NCBI GenBank assembly: GCA_934675625.1
Contig: CAKURH010000001.1
Coordinates: 37,216 to 101,215 of the forward strand
Reading direction: 5' to 3'
Length of the DNA stretch: 64,000 nucleotides
DNA from: an uncultured Kiritimatiellota bacterium
Lineage (GTDB): Bacteria > Verrucomicrobiota > Kiritimatiellia > RFP12 > UBA1067
The translations under genes were made by a program, and so were the position numbers. The notes under the pieces were generated by a model. The model saw nothing but the letters and a program-made list of their open reading frames with translations, had not been told where the DNA came from and did no database searches. Shown here one piece after another: positions 43,253-52,130 of the stretch (position 1 is the first letter of the stretch; each line of letters starts with the position of its first letter).

Positions 43253-44296
43253 ATGAAGGTCCTCGTCACCGGCGGTTCGGGCTTTCTCGGCATCAACCTC
43301 ATCCGTTTCCTCCGCGCGCAAGGCGTGGAGGAAATTCGCGTTTTGGACATTGCCGACTTTGACTATCCCGAAAAGGGCGAGCCGTGGCTCAAGTTCACCT
43401 TGGGCGACGTGCGCGATGTCGCGGCCGTCGAGAAGGTGACGGAAGGGTGCGACGTCGTCGTCCACTGCGCGGCGGCGTTGCCGCTCTACAGTGAGGAGGA
43501 CATCCGCACGACGGAGGTGGACGGCTGCCGCAACGTGCTGAACGCCGCGCGCAAGTTCAAGCTTGACCGCATGATCCAGATCTCCTCGACGGCGGTCTAC
43601 GGCGTGCCGAAGAAGCATCCGATCGTCGAGACCGATCCGCTCGTCGGCGTCGGGCCGTATGGCCACGCGAAGATCGAGGCCGAGAACATCTGCCGCGCGG
43701 CGATTCAGGGCGGCTACTGCGTCTCGATCATCCGTCCCAAGAGCTTCATCGGCCCGGAACGCCTCGGCGTGTTCGCGCTCTTCTACGACTGGGCGTACAC
43801 GGGGCACGGCTTCCCGATGATTGGGTCGGGCGAGAACCGCTACCAGCTCATGGATGTCGATGACCTTGACCACGCGATCTGGCACGCGATGACGTATCCG
43901 AGGGAGGTCGTCGCGACCGCGTTCAACATCGGCGCGAAGGACTTCACGACGATGAAGGAGGACTATCAGGCCGTCCTCGACCGCGCCGGGCACGGCAAGA
44001 AGATTCGCGGCATGCCGGTCGCGCCGCTCGTCTTCATCCTGCGCATTCTGGAGAAGCTGCACCTCTCGCCGCTCTATCCGTGGGTCTACGAGACGGCGTC
44101 GACGGACTCGTTCGTGTCGATCGAGAAGGCGGAGAAGCTGCTTGACTACAAGCCGCAGTATTCGAACAAGCAGGCGCTCGTGCGGAACTACGACTGGTAC
44201 GTCGCGCACCTCGCCGAGTTTTCCGGCAAGTCGGGCGTGAGCCACCGCGTGCCGTGGAAGCAGGGGCTGCTCGCCGTCGCGAAGTGGTTCTTCTGA
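43253..44296 (+). CDS. NAD-dependent sugar epimerase/dehydratase
   Basis: 347 residues, extended short-chain dehydrogenase. Rossmann start VLVTGGSGFLGINLIRFL, catalytic YGHAKIEAE (YxxxK) preceded by ISSTAVYG (Ser). Acts on a nucleotide sugar or sterol-like substrate; the 3-beta-HSD branch is possible because of the longer C-terminal helical region (LVFILRILEKLHLSPLYPWVYETAS). 13 bp after secG and co-transcribed. Confidence 0.82.
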   Translation: MKVLVTGGSGFLGINLIRFLRAQGVEEIRVLDIADFDYPEKGEPWLKFTLGDVRDVAAVEKVTEGCDVVVHCAAALPLYSEEDIRTTEVDGCRNVLNAARKFKLDRMIQISSTAVYGVPKKHPIVETDPLVGVGPYGHAKIEAENICRAAIQGGYCVSIIRPKSFIGPERLGVFALFYDWAYTGHGFPMIGSGENRYQLMDVDDLDHAIWHAMTYPREVVATAFNIGAKDFTTMKEDYQAVLDRAGHGKKIRGMPVAPLVFILRILEKLHLSPLYPWVYETASTDSFVSIEKAEKLLDYKPQYSNKQALVRNYDWYVAHLAEFSGKSGVSHRVPWKQGLLAVAKWFF

Positions 44297-44317
44297 CGGG
44301 GCGCGGTCGTGCACGAG

Positions 44318-45118
44318 ATGATGAGGAACGCCGGATTGAGAATGCTCGCCCTGCTCCTGTGCGTCTGCGCTGGGGCGACGTTCGCCGAGAAGCAGCCCTA
44401 TGCACGCTACCAGTCGATCGTCGACCGGCAGATGTTCGGGGCGCTGCCGGTCGGGTTTGACCCGACGAAGCTGCCGAGCGAGGTGACGAAGTCGTCCCAG
44501 AAGGAGCTGACGAAGGAACAGGAGCAGATCAAGAGCGCGATTCGCTTTTCCGTCATCAACATGACGCCCGACGGGCAGGTCGCCGTCGGCTTCACGGACA
44601 GCTCGGATGGCAAGAACCCCCGCCACTACTACCTGAAGGTCGGCGAGTCGCGCGGCGGCTGGCTTGTGAAGGAGGCCGACCCCGAAACGGCGACGATGAC
44701 GATTGCGAAGGGCGAGATCGAGGTGACGCTGACGATTGGCGGTGACTCCGCCAAGGACGCCGCCGCGACGGCGAAGGCGGGCGCGGCGCGGGCGAACGAC
44801 GGCATCTCGCTCCTGAACGCGCCGACGGCGCGCTCGCCGCTGCTCGGGCGCACATTGGGCGGTCGCCGCCGCGCGAAGCTCGCCGCCGAGCAGGCGCAGG
44901 AGGAGGCGCGGCGCCAGCAGCGCGAGGAGGAGCGTCAGGCGCGCGAGGCCGAGCGCGAGGAGCAGAAGCGGCAGCTTCAGGAAATGCGCGACGACCTCAA
45001 GGCACAGCTGGAGTCCGTCCGCAAGGACATGATCGAAAAGGCCAAGGCCGAGAACGCCGCCGCCGAACAGCGGGGCGGACAGGAGCAGGTTGAACATGAG
45101 AACGACGACGCTGAGTGA
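44318..45118 (+). CDS. Exported hypothetical protein with long C-terminal coiled coil
   Basis: 266 residues from ATG 44318 (GTG 44309 is an alternative that adds three residues). Signal peptide to about FAEK. A central beta domain (RYQSIVDRQMFGALPVGFDP ... VINMTPDGQVAVGFTDSS ... HYYLKVGESRGGWLV) recalls GspC-like periplasmic regions of secretion systems, but the match is only by eye. From ~175 on there is an extended Arg/Glu/Gln-rich helix (EEARRQQREEERQAREAEREEQ) typical of a coiled coil. Overlaps plsC by 23 bp. Confidence 0.55.
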   Translation: MMRNAGLRMLALLLCVCAGATFAEKQPYARYQSIVDRQMFGALPVGFDPTKLPSEVTKSSQKELTKEQEQIKSAIRFSVINMTPDGQVAVGFTDSSDGKNPRHYYLKVGESRGGWLVKEADPETATMTIAKGEIEVTLTIGGDSAKDAAATAKAGAARANDGISLLNAPTARSPLLGRTLGGRRRAKLAAEQAQEEARRQQREEERQAREAEREEQKRQLQEMRDDLKAQLESVRKDMIEKAKAENAAAEQRGGQEQVEHENDDAE

Positions 45119-45941
45119 GTTTCAGGAATCCATCCGCCGGACCGGCGGCTACCAGACGGCGCCCGACTGCCGCGCCGTCGCGCGCGCGAAGCCGTCCGCC
45201 TGGACGACCCTGCGCTACACGTGGGGCGTGACGCGCGTCTTCCCGTGCTGCGCCCTGACGGAGCCGTTCGGCAAGCTGACGACGGAACGCTGGGCCGGCT
45301 TCTGCTTCTCGGTCGTGACGACGGCCGAGCGCCTCGGCATGAACGTGCAGATCGAGGGCTTTGCGGATCGCCTCGCGCACAAGGGACCCGTCCTCTACGT
45401 CTGCAACCACCTGTCGATGACCGAGACGATCCTTTTGCCGCCGCTGCTGCTGGCGATTTCGCCGTTCAGCTACGTCGCAAAGGCGTCGCTCGCGCATCTG
45501 CCGTTCCTCGAGAAGGCAGCGGAGCACATGCGGATGGTGCCGATCAGCCGCGTATCGCCGCGTGAGGACCTCGTGAACATCCTGCGCGTCGGCACGGAGC
45601 GCATTCAGGGCGGCGACAGCTTCCTCATCTTCCCGCAGGGGACGCGCTGCGAGGTCTTCAGCCGCAAGAAGTATTCGTCGATCGGTGCGAAACTCGCCGA
45701 GCGCGCGGGCTGTCCGGTCGTGCCGATCGTCGTGGACACGCGTTGCCAGCCGACGCGCAAGAGCGGCCTCCTGCGCAAGGTCTTCAAGGACTTCGGCCCC
45801 GTCGACACGAACTACGACATCAAGGTCGCCTGCGGGCCGGTCATCCCGTGCGGACGCTCGCGCGAGATGCACGAGGCGTCTTTCGACTGGATGGCGACGA
45901 AGCTCGAAAGCTGGGGGCTGCCGACAGATCGCGAACGCTGA
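45096..45941 (+). CDS. plsC: 1-acyl-sn-glycerol-3-phosphate acyltransferase-like protein
   Basis: 281 residues from ATG 45096 (AGGAG ten bases upstream; a TTG six bases earlier is less good). PlsC fold: block I VCNHLSMTETILLPPLL (H105-x4-E110), block II VPISRVSPREDLVNILR, block III FLIFPQGTRCEVFSRKKYSSIG, block IV GCPVVPIVVD. The universally expected H-x4-D is H-x4-E here and FPEGTR is FPQGTR. The Asp-to-Glu change at the catalytic dyad is conservative but unusual and may mark a different acyl acceptor. Membrane-associated phospholipid synthesis is the best guess. Confidence 0.78.
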   Translation: MRTTTLSEFQESIRRTGGYQTAPDCRAVARAKPSAWTTLRYTWGVTRVFPCCALTEPFGKLTTERWAGFCFSVVTTAERLGMNVQIEGFADRLAHKGPVLYVCNHLSMTETILLPPLLLAISPFSYVAKASLAHLPFLEKAAEHMRMVPISRVSPREDLVNILRVGTERIQGGDSFLIFPQGTRCEVFSRKKYSSIGAKLAERAGCPVVPIVVDTRCQPTRKSGLLRKVFKDFGPVDTNYDIKVACGPVIPCGRSREMHEASFDWMATKLESWGLPTDRER

Positions 45942-45951
45942 TCCGCGAATG

Positions 45952-45960
45952 TGGTATAAT
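45952..45960 (+). promoter_or_regulatory. Extended -10 promoter of gpmI
   Basis: TGGTATAAT, hexamer at 45955-45960; AAGGAG in the leader and ATG at 45985. Confidence 0.7.
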
Positions 45961-45984
45961 ACACGCCAATTTCAAGGAGACATC

Positions 45985-47571
45985 ATGAGACCTGTAGTTT
46001 TCATCATTCGTGACGGCTGGGGCGTCAACCCCCGCAAGGACGGCAACTCTGTTTACGGCGCGAAGACGCCGGTCATCGACCAGATCCGCGCGCGCTATCC
46101 GCACTGCCACTTGGACTGCTGTGGCGAGGCGGTGGGCCTGCCGGACGGCTACCAGGGCTCGTCCGAGGTCGGCCACCTCAACATGGGCGCCGGACGCATC
46201 GTCATCCAGGAGCTGAAGCGCATCGACGACGGCCTGTCGTCCGGCGAGCTCTTCAAGAGCGAGAAGTGGGCGAACCTCATTGCGGACTGGAAGAAGAACA
46301 ACTCGCAGTTCCACTTCCTCGGCCTGCTGCAGGACGAGGGCGTGCACGCCCATCAGGAGCACCTCTTCAAGCTCATGCGGCGCGCGCGGCAGGAGTTCCC
46401 CGAGGGGAAGATCGTCGTGCATCCGTTCCTCGACGGGCGCGACACGCCGCCGCGCTCGACGCTGGAGTACATTGCGCGCCTGAAGCAGGAGCTCGCCGCC
46501 GTCGGCAACGCGACGATCGGCACGGCGATGGGCCGCTACTACGGCATGGATCGCTCGAAGAACTACACGCTCACGAGCGAGGCGTTCGCGTGCCTCGTCG
46601 CCGCGCAGGGCAAGAGGGCCGCGACGATCGAGGAGGCCGTCAAGGCCGAGTACGCCAACGGCAAGACGCCGGACAACACGCCGATGACCGACGAGTACAT
46701 CCCGTGCTACGTGATCGGCGACTACGCCGGCATGAAGGACGGTGATGTCGTCATGCACACGAACTACCGTCAGGATCGTGCGATCCAGCTCACGCAGGCG
46801 TTCGTCTGCGACGACTATCCGGGCACGCGCTCGGCGCGTCCGAAGGTCACGTTCCTCGGCTTCACGCGCTACTGGGACGAGTTCCAGGACTACCTCCTCG
46901 GCGCGATGGGCGCGGGCGGCGGCATGGACAACCTCCTCGGCGAGGTCGTCTCGAAGGCGGGCCTCAGGCAGCTGCGCCTCGCGGAGACGCAGAAGATCAA
47001 GCACGTGACGAGCTTCTTCAACGGCAAGTCCACGACGCCCTCGGCGGGCGAGGACCAGGTCGAGGTCAAGTCGCGCTTTGACGCGGCGACCTTCGCGAGC
47101 CACCCGGAGATGGAGGCGTACAACGTGACGGACGAGCTGCTGAAGCGGCTGGAGAACAACCCCTACGGCTTCATCGTCGTCAACTACGCGAACTGCGACA
47201 TGGTCGGCCACACGGGCGACGAGAAGGCGGCGACGCGGGCGGTCGAGGTGACGGACGAGTGCATCGGCAAGGTCCTGCCGCGCCTCCTGGAGCTCGATGC
47301 GCACGTCCTCATCTTCGCCGACCACGGCAACGCCGAGCAGATGGTGGACTACAAGACGGGCCTCACGAAGACCTCGCACACGCTGAACCTCGTCGACTGC
47401 TTCTACGTCGCGAACGACGCGGCGGGCGTCCGCCTGACGCCGCTCGCGAAGCTTTCGGCGGTCGCGCCGACGGCCCTGCAGATGCTCGGCATCCCGGTGC
47501 CGCCGGAGATGACGACGCCCTCGCTCCTCGCGGGCAAGGAGAACTGGTCGAAGACCTCGCTCAACGTCTGA
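45985..47571 (+). CDS. gpmI: 2,3-bisphosphoglycerate-independent phosphoglycerate mutase
   Basis: 528 residues, typical length. Interconverts 3- and 2-phosphoglycerate in glycolysis using two Mn2+ and a phosphoserine. N-terminal metal site FIIRDGWGVNP (D10), phosphoserine region QGSSEVGHLNMGAGRIV (S60; usually GNSEVGH), insertion-domain motif HPFLDGRDTPPRS, and the C-terminal metal site NYANCDMVGHTG and FADHGNAEQMVD. All catalytic positions are present. It ends 4 bp before the convergent regulator gene, leaving no room for separate terminators. Confidence 0.93.
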   Translation: MRPVVFIIRDGWGVNPRKDGNSVYGAKTPVIDQIRARYPHCHLDCCGEAVGLPDGYQGSSEVGHLNMGAGRIVIQELKRIDDGLSSGELFKSEKWANLIADWKKNNSQFHFLGLLQDEGVHAHQEHLFKLMRRARQEFPEGKIVVHPFLDGRDTPPRSTLEYIARLKQELAAVGNATIGTAMGRYYGMDRSKNYTLTSEAFACLVAAQGKRAATIEEAVKAEYANGKTPDNTPMTDEYIPCYVIGDYAGMKDGDVVMHTNYRQDRAIQLTQAFVCDDYPGTRSARPKVTFLGFTRYWDEFQDYLLGAMGAGGGMDNLLGEVVSKAGLRQLRLAETQKIKHVTSFFNGKSTTPSAGEDQVEVKSRFDAATFASHPEMEAYNVTDELLKRLENNPYGFIVVNYANCDMVGHTGDEKAATRAVEVTDECIGKVLPRLLELDAHVLIFADHGNAEQMVDYKTGLTKTSHTLNLVDCFYVANDAAGVRLTPLAKLSAVAPTALQMLGIPVPPEMTTPSLLAGKENWSKTSLNV

Positions 47572-47575
47572 TTCC

Positions 47576-48661
47576 TTACGGGAAAGGCGTGCGCGCCGTC
47601 GAGGCTCGTGGCAGGAGGGTCGTCGCAATCGTGAGGTGTCGCGGCAGGGCGTTCGGGCGGGCGATTCGGTTGAGCAATGTCTCGCAGGCGGCGCGGGCGA
47701 GCTCGCGAAAGGGCTGCTGGACGGTCGTCAGGTTTGAGTCCTTGGCAGTCTCGATGCCATCGATTCCGGCCAGAAGGACGTCTTCGGGAATGCGCATCCT
47801 GACTTTCTGCAGGAGATGCAAGACCATGAGGGCGACGCGGTCACTGCTGCCGACGACGGCATCGGGACGTTCGGGCGACTTGAATTTCTGCCTGAAATCC
47901 CGGAGGTTGGATTTCGACAGCACGTAAGACGAAAAGGCCTTTCCCGCTGCGTCGGCGACTTCCCGCAGGCCGGCCAGCCTGTTTCGGACATTGGGCGAGT
48001 TGGTCCGCCAGCTGACGAACAGGATGCGCTGGGCGCCTTGCGCCAAAAGGTGCTGTCCGAGCTTGACGCCGATTGCCCGGTTGTCGACGCCGACGAGGTC
48101 GTAGCGTTCTTCAAGGGGGCTTTCGAGGCCACTGTCGACGAGGACGACGGGAACGCTCGCCCGGTCGAATGTCGCGAGAATCTTGCGGTCGACGAGATCG
48201 GTCGGATTGGCGCAGTCCTGGAAGGGCGTGACGTTGGCGGACGGAATGTAGATGATCCCGGACGGCCCGTGCTCGATGATCTTGTGCGCGGCACTTTCCA
48301 GCCGGGCGGCATAGTCGGCGCGGTCGATGTGGTCAATCTCGTGAATCTCGAACGTGATCCCGTTCCGTTGGCAGAGGCCGGAGACCTCTTTGCGGATCAG
48401 CGGGAAAAAGGGCGCCAGCCCGAAAGCCGGCGACAGGAAGCCGAACAGCCGACGCTTTTGCGCGATGAACGTTCCGGCCCCGCGACGCGATTCGACCAGG
48501 CGAAGGCCCTTCAGGCACTCCAGTACCCTGACGGCCGTAAGGTGGGAAATCTGGAAGCGCGCGCAAATGGCCTTCACGCCGAGAAAGGAGTCCCCCGGCT
48601 TCCACTGCCCGGAGGCGATCTCGGCCTTGAGGACGTCAACGGCTTTTTGGTACATGAACAT
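47576..48661 (-). CDS. GntR-type HTH transcription factor with LacI-like sugar-binding domain
   Basis: 361 residues from the ATG at 48661. A TTG at 48679 gives six more residues but would lie inside the promoter. N-terminus is a GntR winged helix (YQKAVDVLKAEIASGQWKPGDSF, FQISHLTAVRVLECLKGLRLVESRRGAGTFIA). Residues ~75-361 are a periplasmic-binding-protein-like effector domain of the LacI/GalR type (VPVVLVDSGLESP, DLVGVDNRAIGVKLGQHLL, PDAVVGSSDRVALMVLHLLQKV, DVLLAGIDGIETA). This AraR-like plan suits a sugar-responsive repressor. Divergent from the MFS operon, which is its probable target. Confidence 0.85.
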   Translation of the reverse strand: MFMYQKAVDVLKAEIASGQWKPGDSFLGVKAICARFQISHLTAVRVLECLKGLRLVESRRGAGTFIAQKRRLFGFLSPAFGLAPFFPLIRKEVSGLCQRNGITFEIHEIDHIDRADYAARLESAAHKIIEHGPSGIIYIPSANVTPFQDCANPTDLVDRKILATFDRASVPVVLVDSGLESPLEERYDLVGVDNRAIGVKLGQHLLAQGAQRILFVSWRTNSPNVRNRLAGLREVADAAGKAFSSYVLSKSNLRDFRQKFKSPERPDAVVGSSDRVALMVLHLLQKVRMRIPEDVLLAGIDGIETAKDSNLTTVQQPFRELARAACETLLNRIARPNALPRHLTIATTLLPRASTARTPFP

Positions 48662-48669
48662 CGACGTGT

Positions 48670-48678
48670 AGTATACCA
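48670..48678 (-). promoter_or_regulatory. Extended -10 promoter of the regulator, predicted leaderless
   Basis: On the minus strand TGGTATACT, with TATACT covering 48675-48670. The first ATG is at 48661, so the transcript should start one or two bases upstream of it. Confidence 0.6.
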
Positions 48679-48718
48679 AAATGATGTGTGCGTTTTGTGC
48701 GGAGTTGTCCCTTTTCGG

Positions 48719-48732
48719 GTTTTATATAAAAC
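48719..48732. promoter_or_regulatory. Palindromic operator candidate between divergent promoters
   Basis: GTTTTATATAAAAC, a perfect 14-bp palindrome. It lies ~45 bp upstream of the regulator's own -10 and directly beside the -35 of the MFS promoter, a good place for repression of both. Confidence 0.55.
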
Positions 48733-48734
48733 AT

Positions 48735-48763
48735 TTGCACGGGCGGGAATATTCTGATAAACT
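48735..48763 (+). promoter_or_regulatory. Promoter of the MFS-dehydrogenase operon, predicted leaderless
   Basis: TTGCAC (48735-48740), 17-bp spacer ending in TGA, TAAACT (48758-48763). Expected start site about 48770; ATG at 48773. No Shine-Dalgarno precedes the ATG. Confidence 0.55.
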
Positions 48764-48772
48764 TCCACCCGT

Positions 48773-50026
48773 ATGGTGCACCTGCTGTCGAGAGTTTCCT
48801 ATAAGTGGCTGTTGCTGGTCTTCCTGTTCGTGGCCTTTTTCCTGGAACAGGGGGCCCGACAGGTCTATGGTGCGGCCTTGCCGCAGATCAAGCTCGATTT
48901 TGCCGCGCTGGGCGTGTCGGACTCCCAGCTGGGGCTTGTGAGCTCGGCCTTTACGCTGGTCTTTGGCGTCTCGGTCGCCGTCGCCGGCTTCGCGGCGGAT
49001 TTCCTGGGGCGCAAGCGCGTGCTGGTGGCGGGGACGCTGCTGTATGCCGTCGGCGTCATCGGCGGCGGCTGTGCGACGGGCCTTGCGACGCTTGTCGTGT
49101 TCTACGGCGTCGTCAACGCGCTGGGCCAGTGCTGCATCGCGCCCGCCTCGTATTCGCTCATCTCCCAGTATCACACGACAGAGACGCGCGCGACGGCGAT
49201 GGGCATCTTCCAAAGCGCCAACTACCTCGGCGTCTGCCTCGCGAGCGTGGCCGCCGGCGCCCTGGCGGGCCTGGGGGCCGGACGGTGGCGCTGGGCGTTC
49301 TGGGCCGTCGGCGGGCTGTGCGCGCTCTGGGCGCTCGTGATGAAGCTCCTGATGCGCGACACGCCGCAGCCGGTGACGGCGGACGATGCGCGGAAGGCGA
49401 CGCTGAAGGAAGGCCTCTTCGCGCTCCTGAAGAAGCCGACGGCCATCCTGATCGCCGTCGCGTTCGGAATGTTCATGTACGTGATGTGCGGCTTTCGGCT
49501 GTGGACGGTCACGTTCATTGTCCGCAGTTTCACGGACGTGTCGCTGGCGGCCGCCGCGTTTCATGCCGTCTTCTGGTATTACCTTGGCGCGCTTGTGAGC
49601 CTCGTCGTTTCCGCGCGCGTCATCGACTTCCTGGGGCGGCGTTGGCGGACGGCGCGGCTGGACGCGTCAATCCTGGGCCTTGTCCTGAGCGTGGGCCCGA
49701 TGTACGCGATTTCGGCGTCGACGTCCTTGGCCGTCTGCAGTTTCTGGCTTTGGGCCTTGGGCCTGACCTGCGGTCTCTACGAGGCCGGGCACTATCCGTC
49801 GATGTTCGACTGCATCGTGCCGCGCTACCGAAGCGTCGCGACGGGGCTGACCGGCTGCCTGGCCTTCGCCCTCGGCTCGCTGGCCCCTGCCGTGATGGGG
49901 TGGATGTACGACGCCTTCTCGCTGCGGTTCGGCATGGCGACGCTCTCTGTCTTTTTCCTGCTGGGCGCGCTCATCTTGCTGCCCGCTCGTCTGTTGACCT
50001 TCAAAAGGGACCTTGTCAGACAATGA
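48773..50026 (+). CDS. Major facilitator superfamily transporter
   Basis: 417 residues, 12 transmembrane helices. Motif A-type loop DFLGRKRVLVAGTLLYAVG after helix 2 and the equivalent RVIDFLGRRWRTARLD in the second half. Resembles sugar-phosphate or organic-anion:H+ antiporters (SLC37/GlpT relatives: FFLEQGARQVYGAALPQIKLDF). First gene of a three-gene operon with ATGA overlaps; the partners are two oxidoreductases of carbohydrate metabolism, so a sugar acid, polyol or glycoside is the likely cargo. Confidence 0.8.
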   Translation: MVHLLSRVSYKWLLLVFLFVAFFLEQGARQVYGAALPQIKLDFAALGVSDSQLGLVSSAFTLVFGVSVAVAGFAADFLGRKRVLVAGTLLYAVGVIGGGCATGLATLVVFYGVVNALGQCCIAPASYSLISQYHTTETRATAMGIFQSANYLGVCLASVAAGALAGLGAGRWRWAFWAVGGLCALWALVMKLLMRDTPQPVTADDARKATLKEGLFALLKKPTAILIAVAFGMFMYVMCGFRLWTVTFIVRSFTDVSLAAAAFHAVFWYYLGALVSLVVSARVIDFLGRRWRTARLDASILGLVLSVGPMYAISASTSLAVCSFWLWALGLTCGLYEAGHYPSMFDCIVPRYRSVATGLTGCLAFALGSLAPAVMGWMYDAFSLRFGMATLSVFFLLGALILLPARLLTFKRDLVRQ

Positions 50027-51084
50027 AGAATCCGAACATCCTGTTTACGTCCGCCGGTGTGGCGGAACTCGTCGAACGTCCCGTGCCTGTGCCCAAGGCC
50101 GGGGAGGTGTTGGTGCGTCTCGTGCGCAGCTGCATCTCCAGCGGCACGGAGCGCGCAAACCTGATTGGCGTGCCCGACAGCGGCGTCGGCATCTTCGGCG
50201 CCGCGTCGACAACGACCTGGCCGCGCCAGAGCGGCTACAGTTCGTCGGGCGTCGTCGAGGCGGTCGGCGAAGGCGTCACGTCGCTCAAGGTCGGCGACCG
50301 CGTGGCGATGAGCTGGACGGTTCATGCGGCGTACGTCTGCGTCCCGGCGGAGAACGCCTATCCCATACCCGACGGCGTGTCGTTTGAGTCGGCGGCCTTG
50401 ACGCACATCGCCACGTTTCCGCTGGCGGCGATCCGCAAGTGTCGGCTTGAGATCGGCGAGAGCGCGATCGTGATGGGGCAGGGCGTGCTCGGCCAGCTGG
50501 CGGTGATGCTTCTGAAGGCGGCCGGCGCGGTGCCCGTCCTTGCGGCGGATCCCGTCGCCGCCAAGCGCGAACAGGCGCGTGCGCTCGGCGCCGATTTCGC
50601 CCTGGATCCGACAGCGCCGGACTTCGCGGCGCGGGCGAAGGCGCTGTGTCCGAGCGAATGCCGGAAGTTCTTCGGGCGCGTGGCGATGAGCGGGCCGCAG
50701 GTCGGCATCGAGGTGACGGGGCTCGGCGTGGCTCTTGACAATGCGCTCGATGCGATTGCGCCGTTCGGGCGCATCGCGCTCCTGGGCTGCACGCGCGACT
50801 CGAACTTCATGATCGACTACTACCACAAGGTGCACGGACGCGGCGTGACGCTCATCGGCGCGCACACGCTGGCCCGCCCCAACACCGAATCGGCGTCGGG
50901 CTGGTGGACAACGCGCGACGACGCGAAGGCGTTTCTCCGGCTGCTGTCGCTCGGACGTCTCTCGCTCGACGGATTTGTCTCCGAAGTCCATTCTCCGACG
51001 GCCTGCGGCGAGGTCTACGCACGGCTCGCGAAGGGCGGTGCGTTCCCGGTTGTGCAGTTCGACTGGACGAGGTTGGAAACATGA
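50023..51084 (+). CDS. Medium-chain (zinc-type) dehydrogenase
   Basis: 353 residues from ATG 50023 (ATGA overlap). GroES-like N-terminus (VAELVERPVPVPKAGEVLVRLVRSCISSGTERANL), Rossmann domain (IVMGQGVLGQLAVMLLKAAGAVPVLAAD). The catalytic Zn ligand Cys and His of classical alcohol dehydrogenases are not obvious: the expected Cys is in RSCISSGTE, as in the subgroup encoded next to Gfo/Idh/MocA proteins. Probably oxidises a sugar or polyol hydroxyl with NAD(P). An overlapping open frame starts at 48805, but that is inside the MFS gene. Confidence 0.82.
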   Translation: MKNPNILFTSAGVAELVERPVPVPKAGEVLVRLVRSCISSGTERANLIGVPDSGVGIFGAASTTTWPRQSGYSSSGVVEAVGEGVTSLKVGDRVAMSWTVHAAYVCVPAENAYPIPDGVSFESAALTHIATFPLAAIRKCRLEIGESAIVMGQGVLGQLAVMLLKAAGAVPVLAADPVAAKREQARALGADFALDPTAPDFAARAKALCPSECRKFFGRVAMSGPQVGIEVTGLGVALDNALDAIAPFGRIALLGCTRDSNFMIDYYHKVHGRGVTLIGAHTLARPNTESASGWWTTRDDAKAFLRLLSLGRLSLDGFVSEVHSPTACGEVYARLAKGGAFPVVQFDWTRLET

Positions 51085-52130
51085 AAAGACGCCTGAAGAC
51101 GCTCTTCTACGGCGTGACGCACGAGCACGCCTGCGGCAAGTTCGAGACGCTCAAGCGCCTCGCGGACGACTTCGAGGTCGTCGCGCTGGTCGATGACCGT
51201 CCGCGCGGGACGGTCTGCTCGCGGAACGAGAGGCTCGACGTCGAACAGGCCGTCCGCGACGGGTTCTGCGTCATTTCCGAGGCCGAGGCCCGGAAGCTCA
51301 CGGACATCGACGTTGCGTTCGTCGAGACGGCGAACGCCGACCTGATGGAAATCGCGGCAACGTTCATCGCGAAGGGCGTTCCGCTCCACTGCGACAAGCC
51401 GTGCGGCGAGGCGATGGAGCCGTACCGGTCGCTGGTGGAGACGTGCCGCGTCACCAACCTGCCGTTCCAGATCGGCTACATGTATCGCGGCAATCCGGCG
51501 ATCCGGTTCGCGTGGCAGTTCGTCGCGGACGGCGGCCTTGGCGACGTCGCCTTTGTCGAGGCGGACATGAACCACGATTACGGTGAGCCGAACTACCCCG
51601 ACTACATCGCCTCGTTCAAGGGCGGCATCCTCTACAACCTTGGCTGCCACCTCGTGGACATGGTGCTGCCGTTGGTGCGCGGCGACCTGCGGGAGGCGCA
51701 TCCGTTCCTCGGCGACGCGCCGGGCGATCCCGCCGGGAGCCGCACGGCGGGCGCGGCGTTCCTGCGCTTCGCGGGGACGGACGTCCTGCTGCGCACGTCG
51801 TCGCGGATGCCGGGCGGCATTCTCTGCCGCCGTCTGCGCATCGACGGCACGAACGGCACGCTCGACCTCTGCCCGATCGAGCGGTTCGACGGCGAGGAAC
51901 TGAAGCTGACGCTGTCGCTGAAGGACGTGGCGGGCGGGTTCGCGGCGGGACGGCACGAGGTCGGCTTCGGCGTGCAGTCCGACCGCTATGCGCCGCAGCT
52001 GAAGGAGCTCGCGGCGACCGTGCGCGGGGAGAGGCCGAACGGCCAGGACTACGACCGCGACCTGCGGGTGCATGAGCTGACGCTGCTGGCCTGTGGCCTT
52101 GTGCCACCAGAGAAGAGGCAGGTGAAATGA
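51081..52130 (+). CDS. Gfo/Idh/MocA-family oxidoreductase
   Basis: 349 residues from ATG 51081 (ATGA overlap). N-terminal Rossmann domain (RLKTLFYGVTHEHACGKFETLKRL), the family EKP motif in the form LHCDKPCGEAMEP, and the C-terminal beta-sheet domain (FKGGILYNLGCHLVDMVLPLV with the catalytic His of GCHLVD). NAD(P)-dependent oxidation or epimerisation of a sugar. Third gene of the operon controlled by the 47576 regulator. Confidence 0.85.
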   Translation: MKRRLKTLFYGVTHEHACGKFETLKRLADDFEVVALVDDRPRGTVCSRNERLDVEQAVRDGFCVISEAEARKLTDIDVAFVETANADLMEIAATFIAKGVPLHCDKPCGEAMEPYRSLVETCRVTNLPFQIGYMYRGNPAIRFAWQFVADGGLGDVAFVEADMNHDYGEPNYPDYIASFKGGILYNLGCHLVDMVLPLVRGDLREAHPFLGDAPGDPAGSRTAGAAFLRFAGTDVLLRTSSRMPGGILCRRLRIDGTNGTLDLCPIERFDGEELKLTLSLKDVAGGFAAGRHEVGFGVQSDRYAPQLKELAATVRGERPNGQDYDRDLRVHELTLLACGLVPPEKRQVK

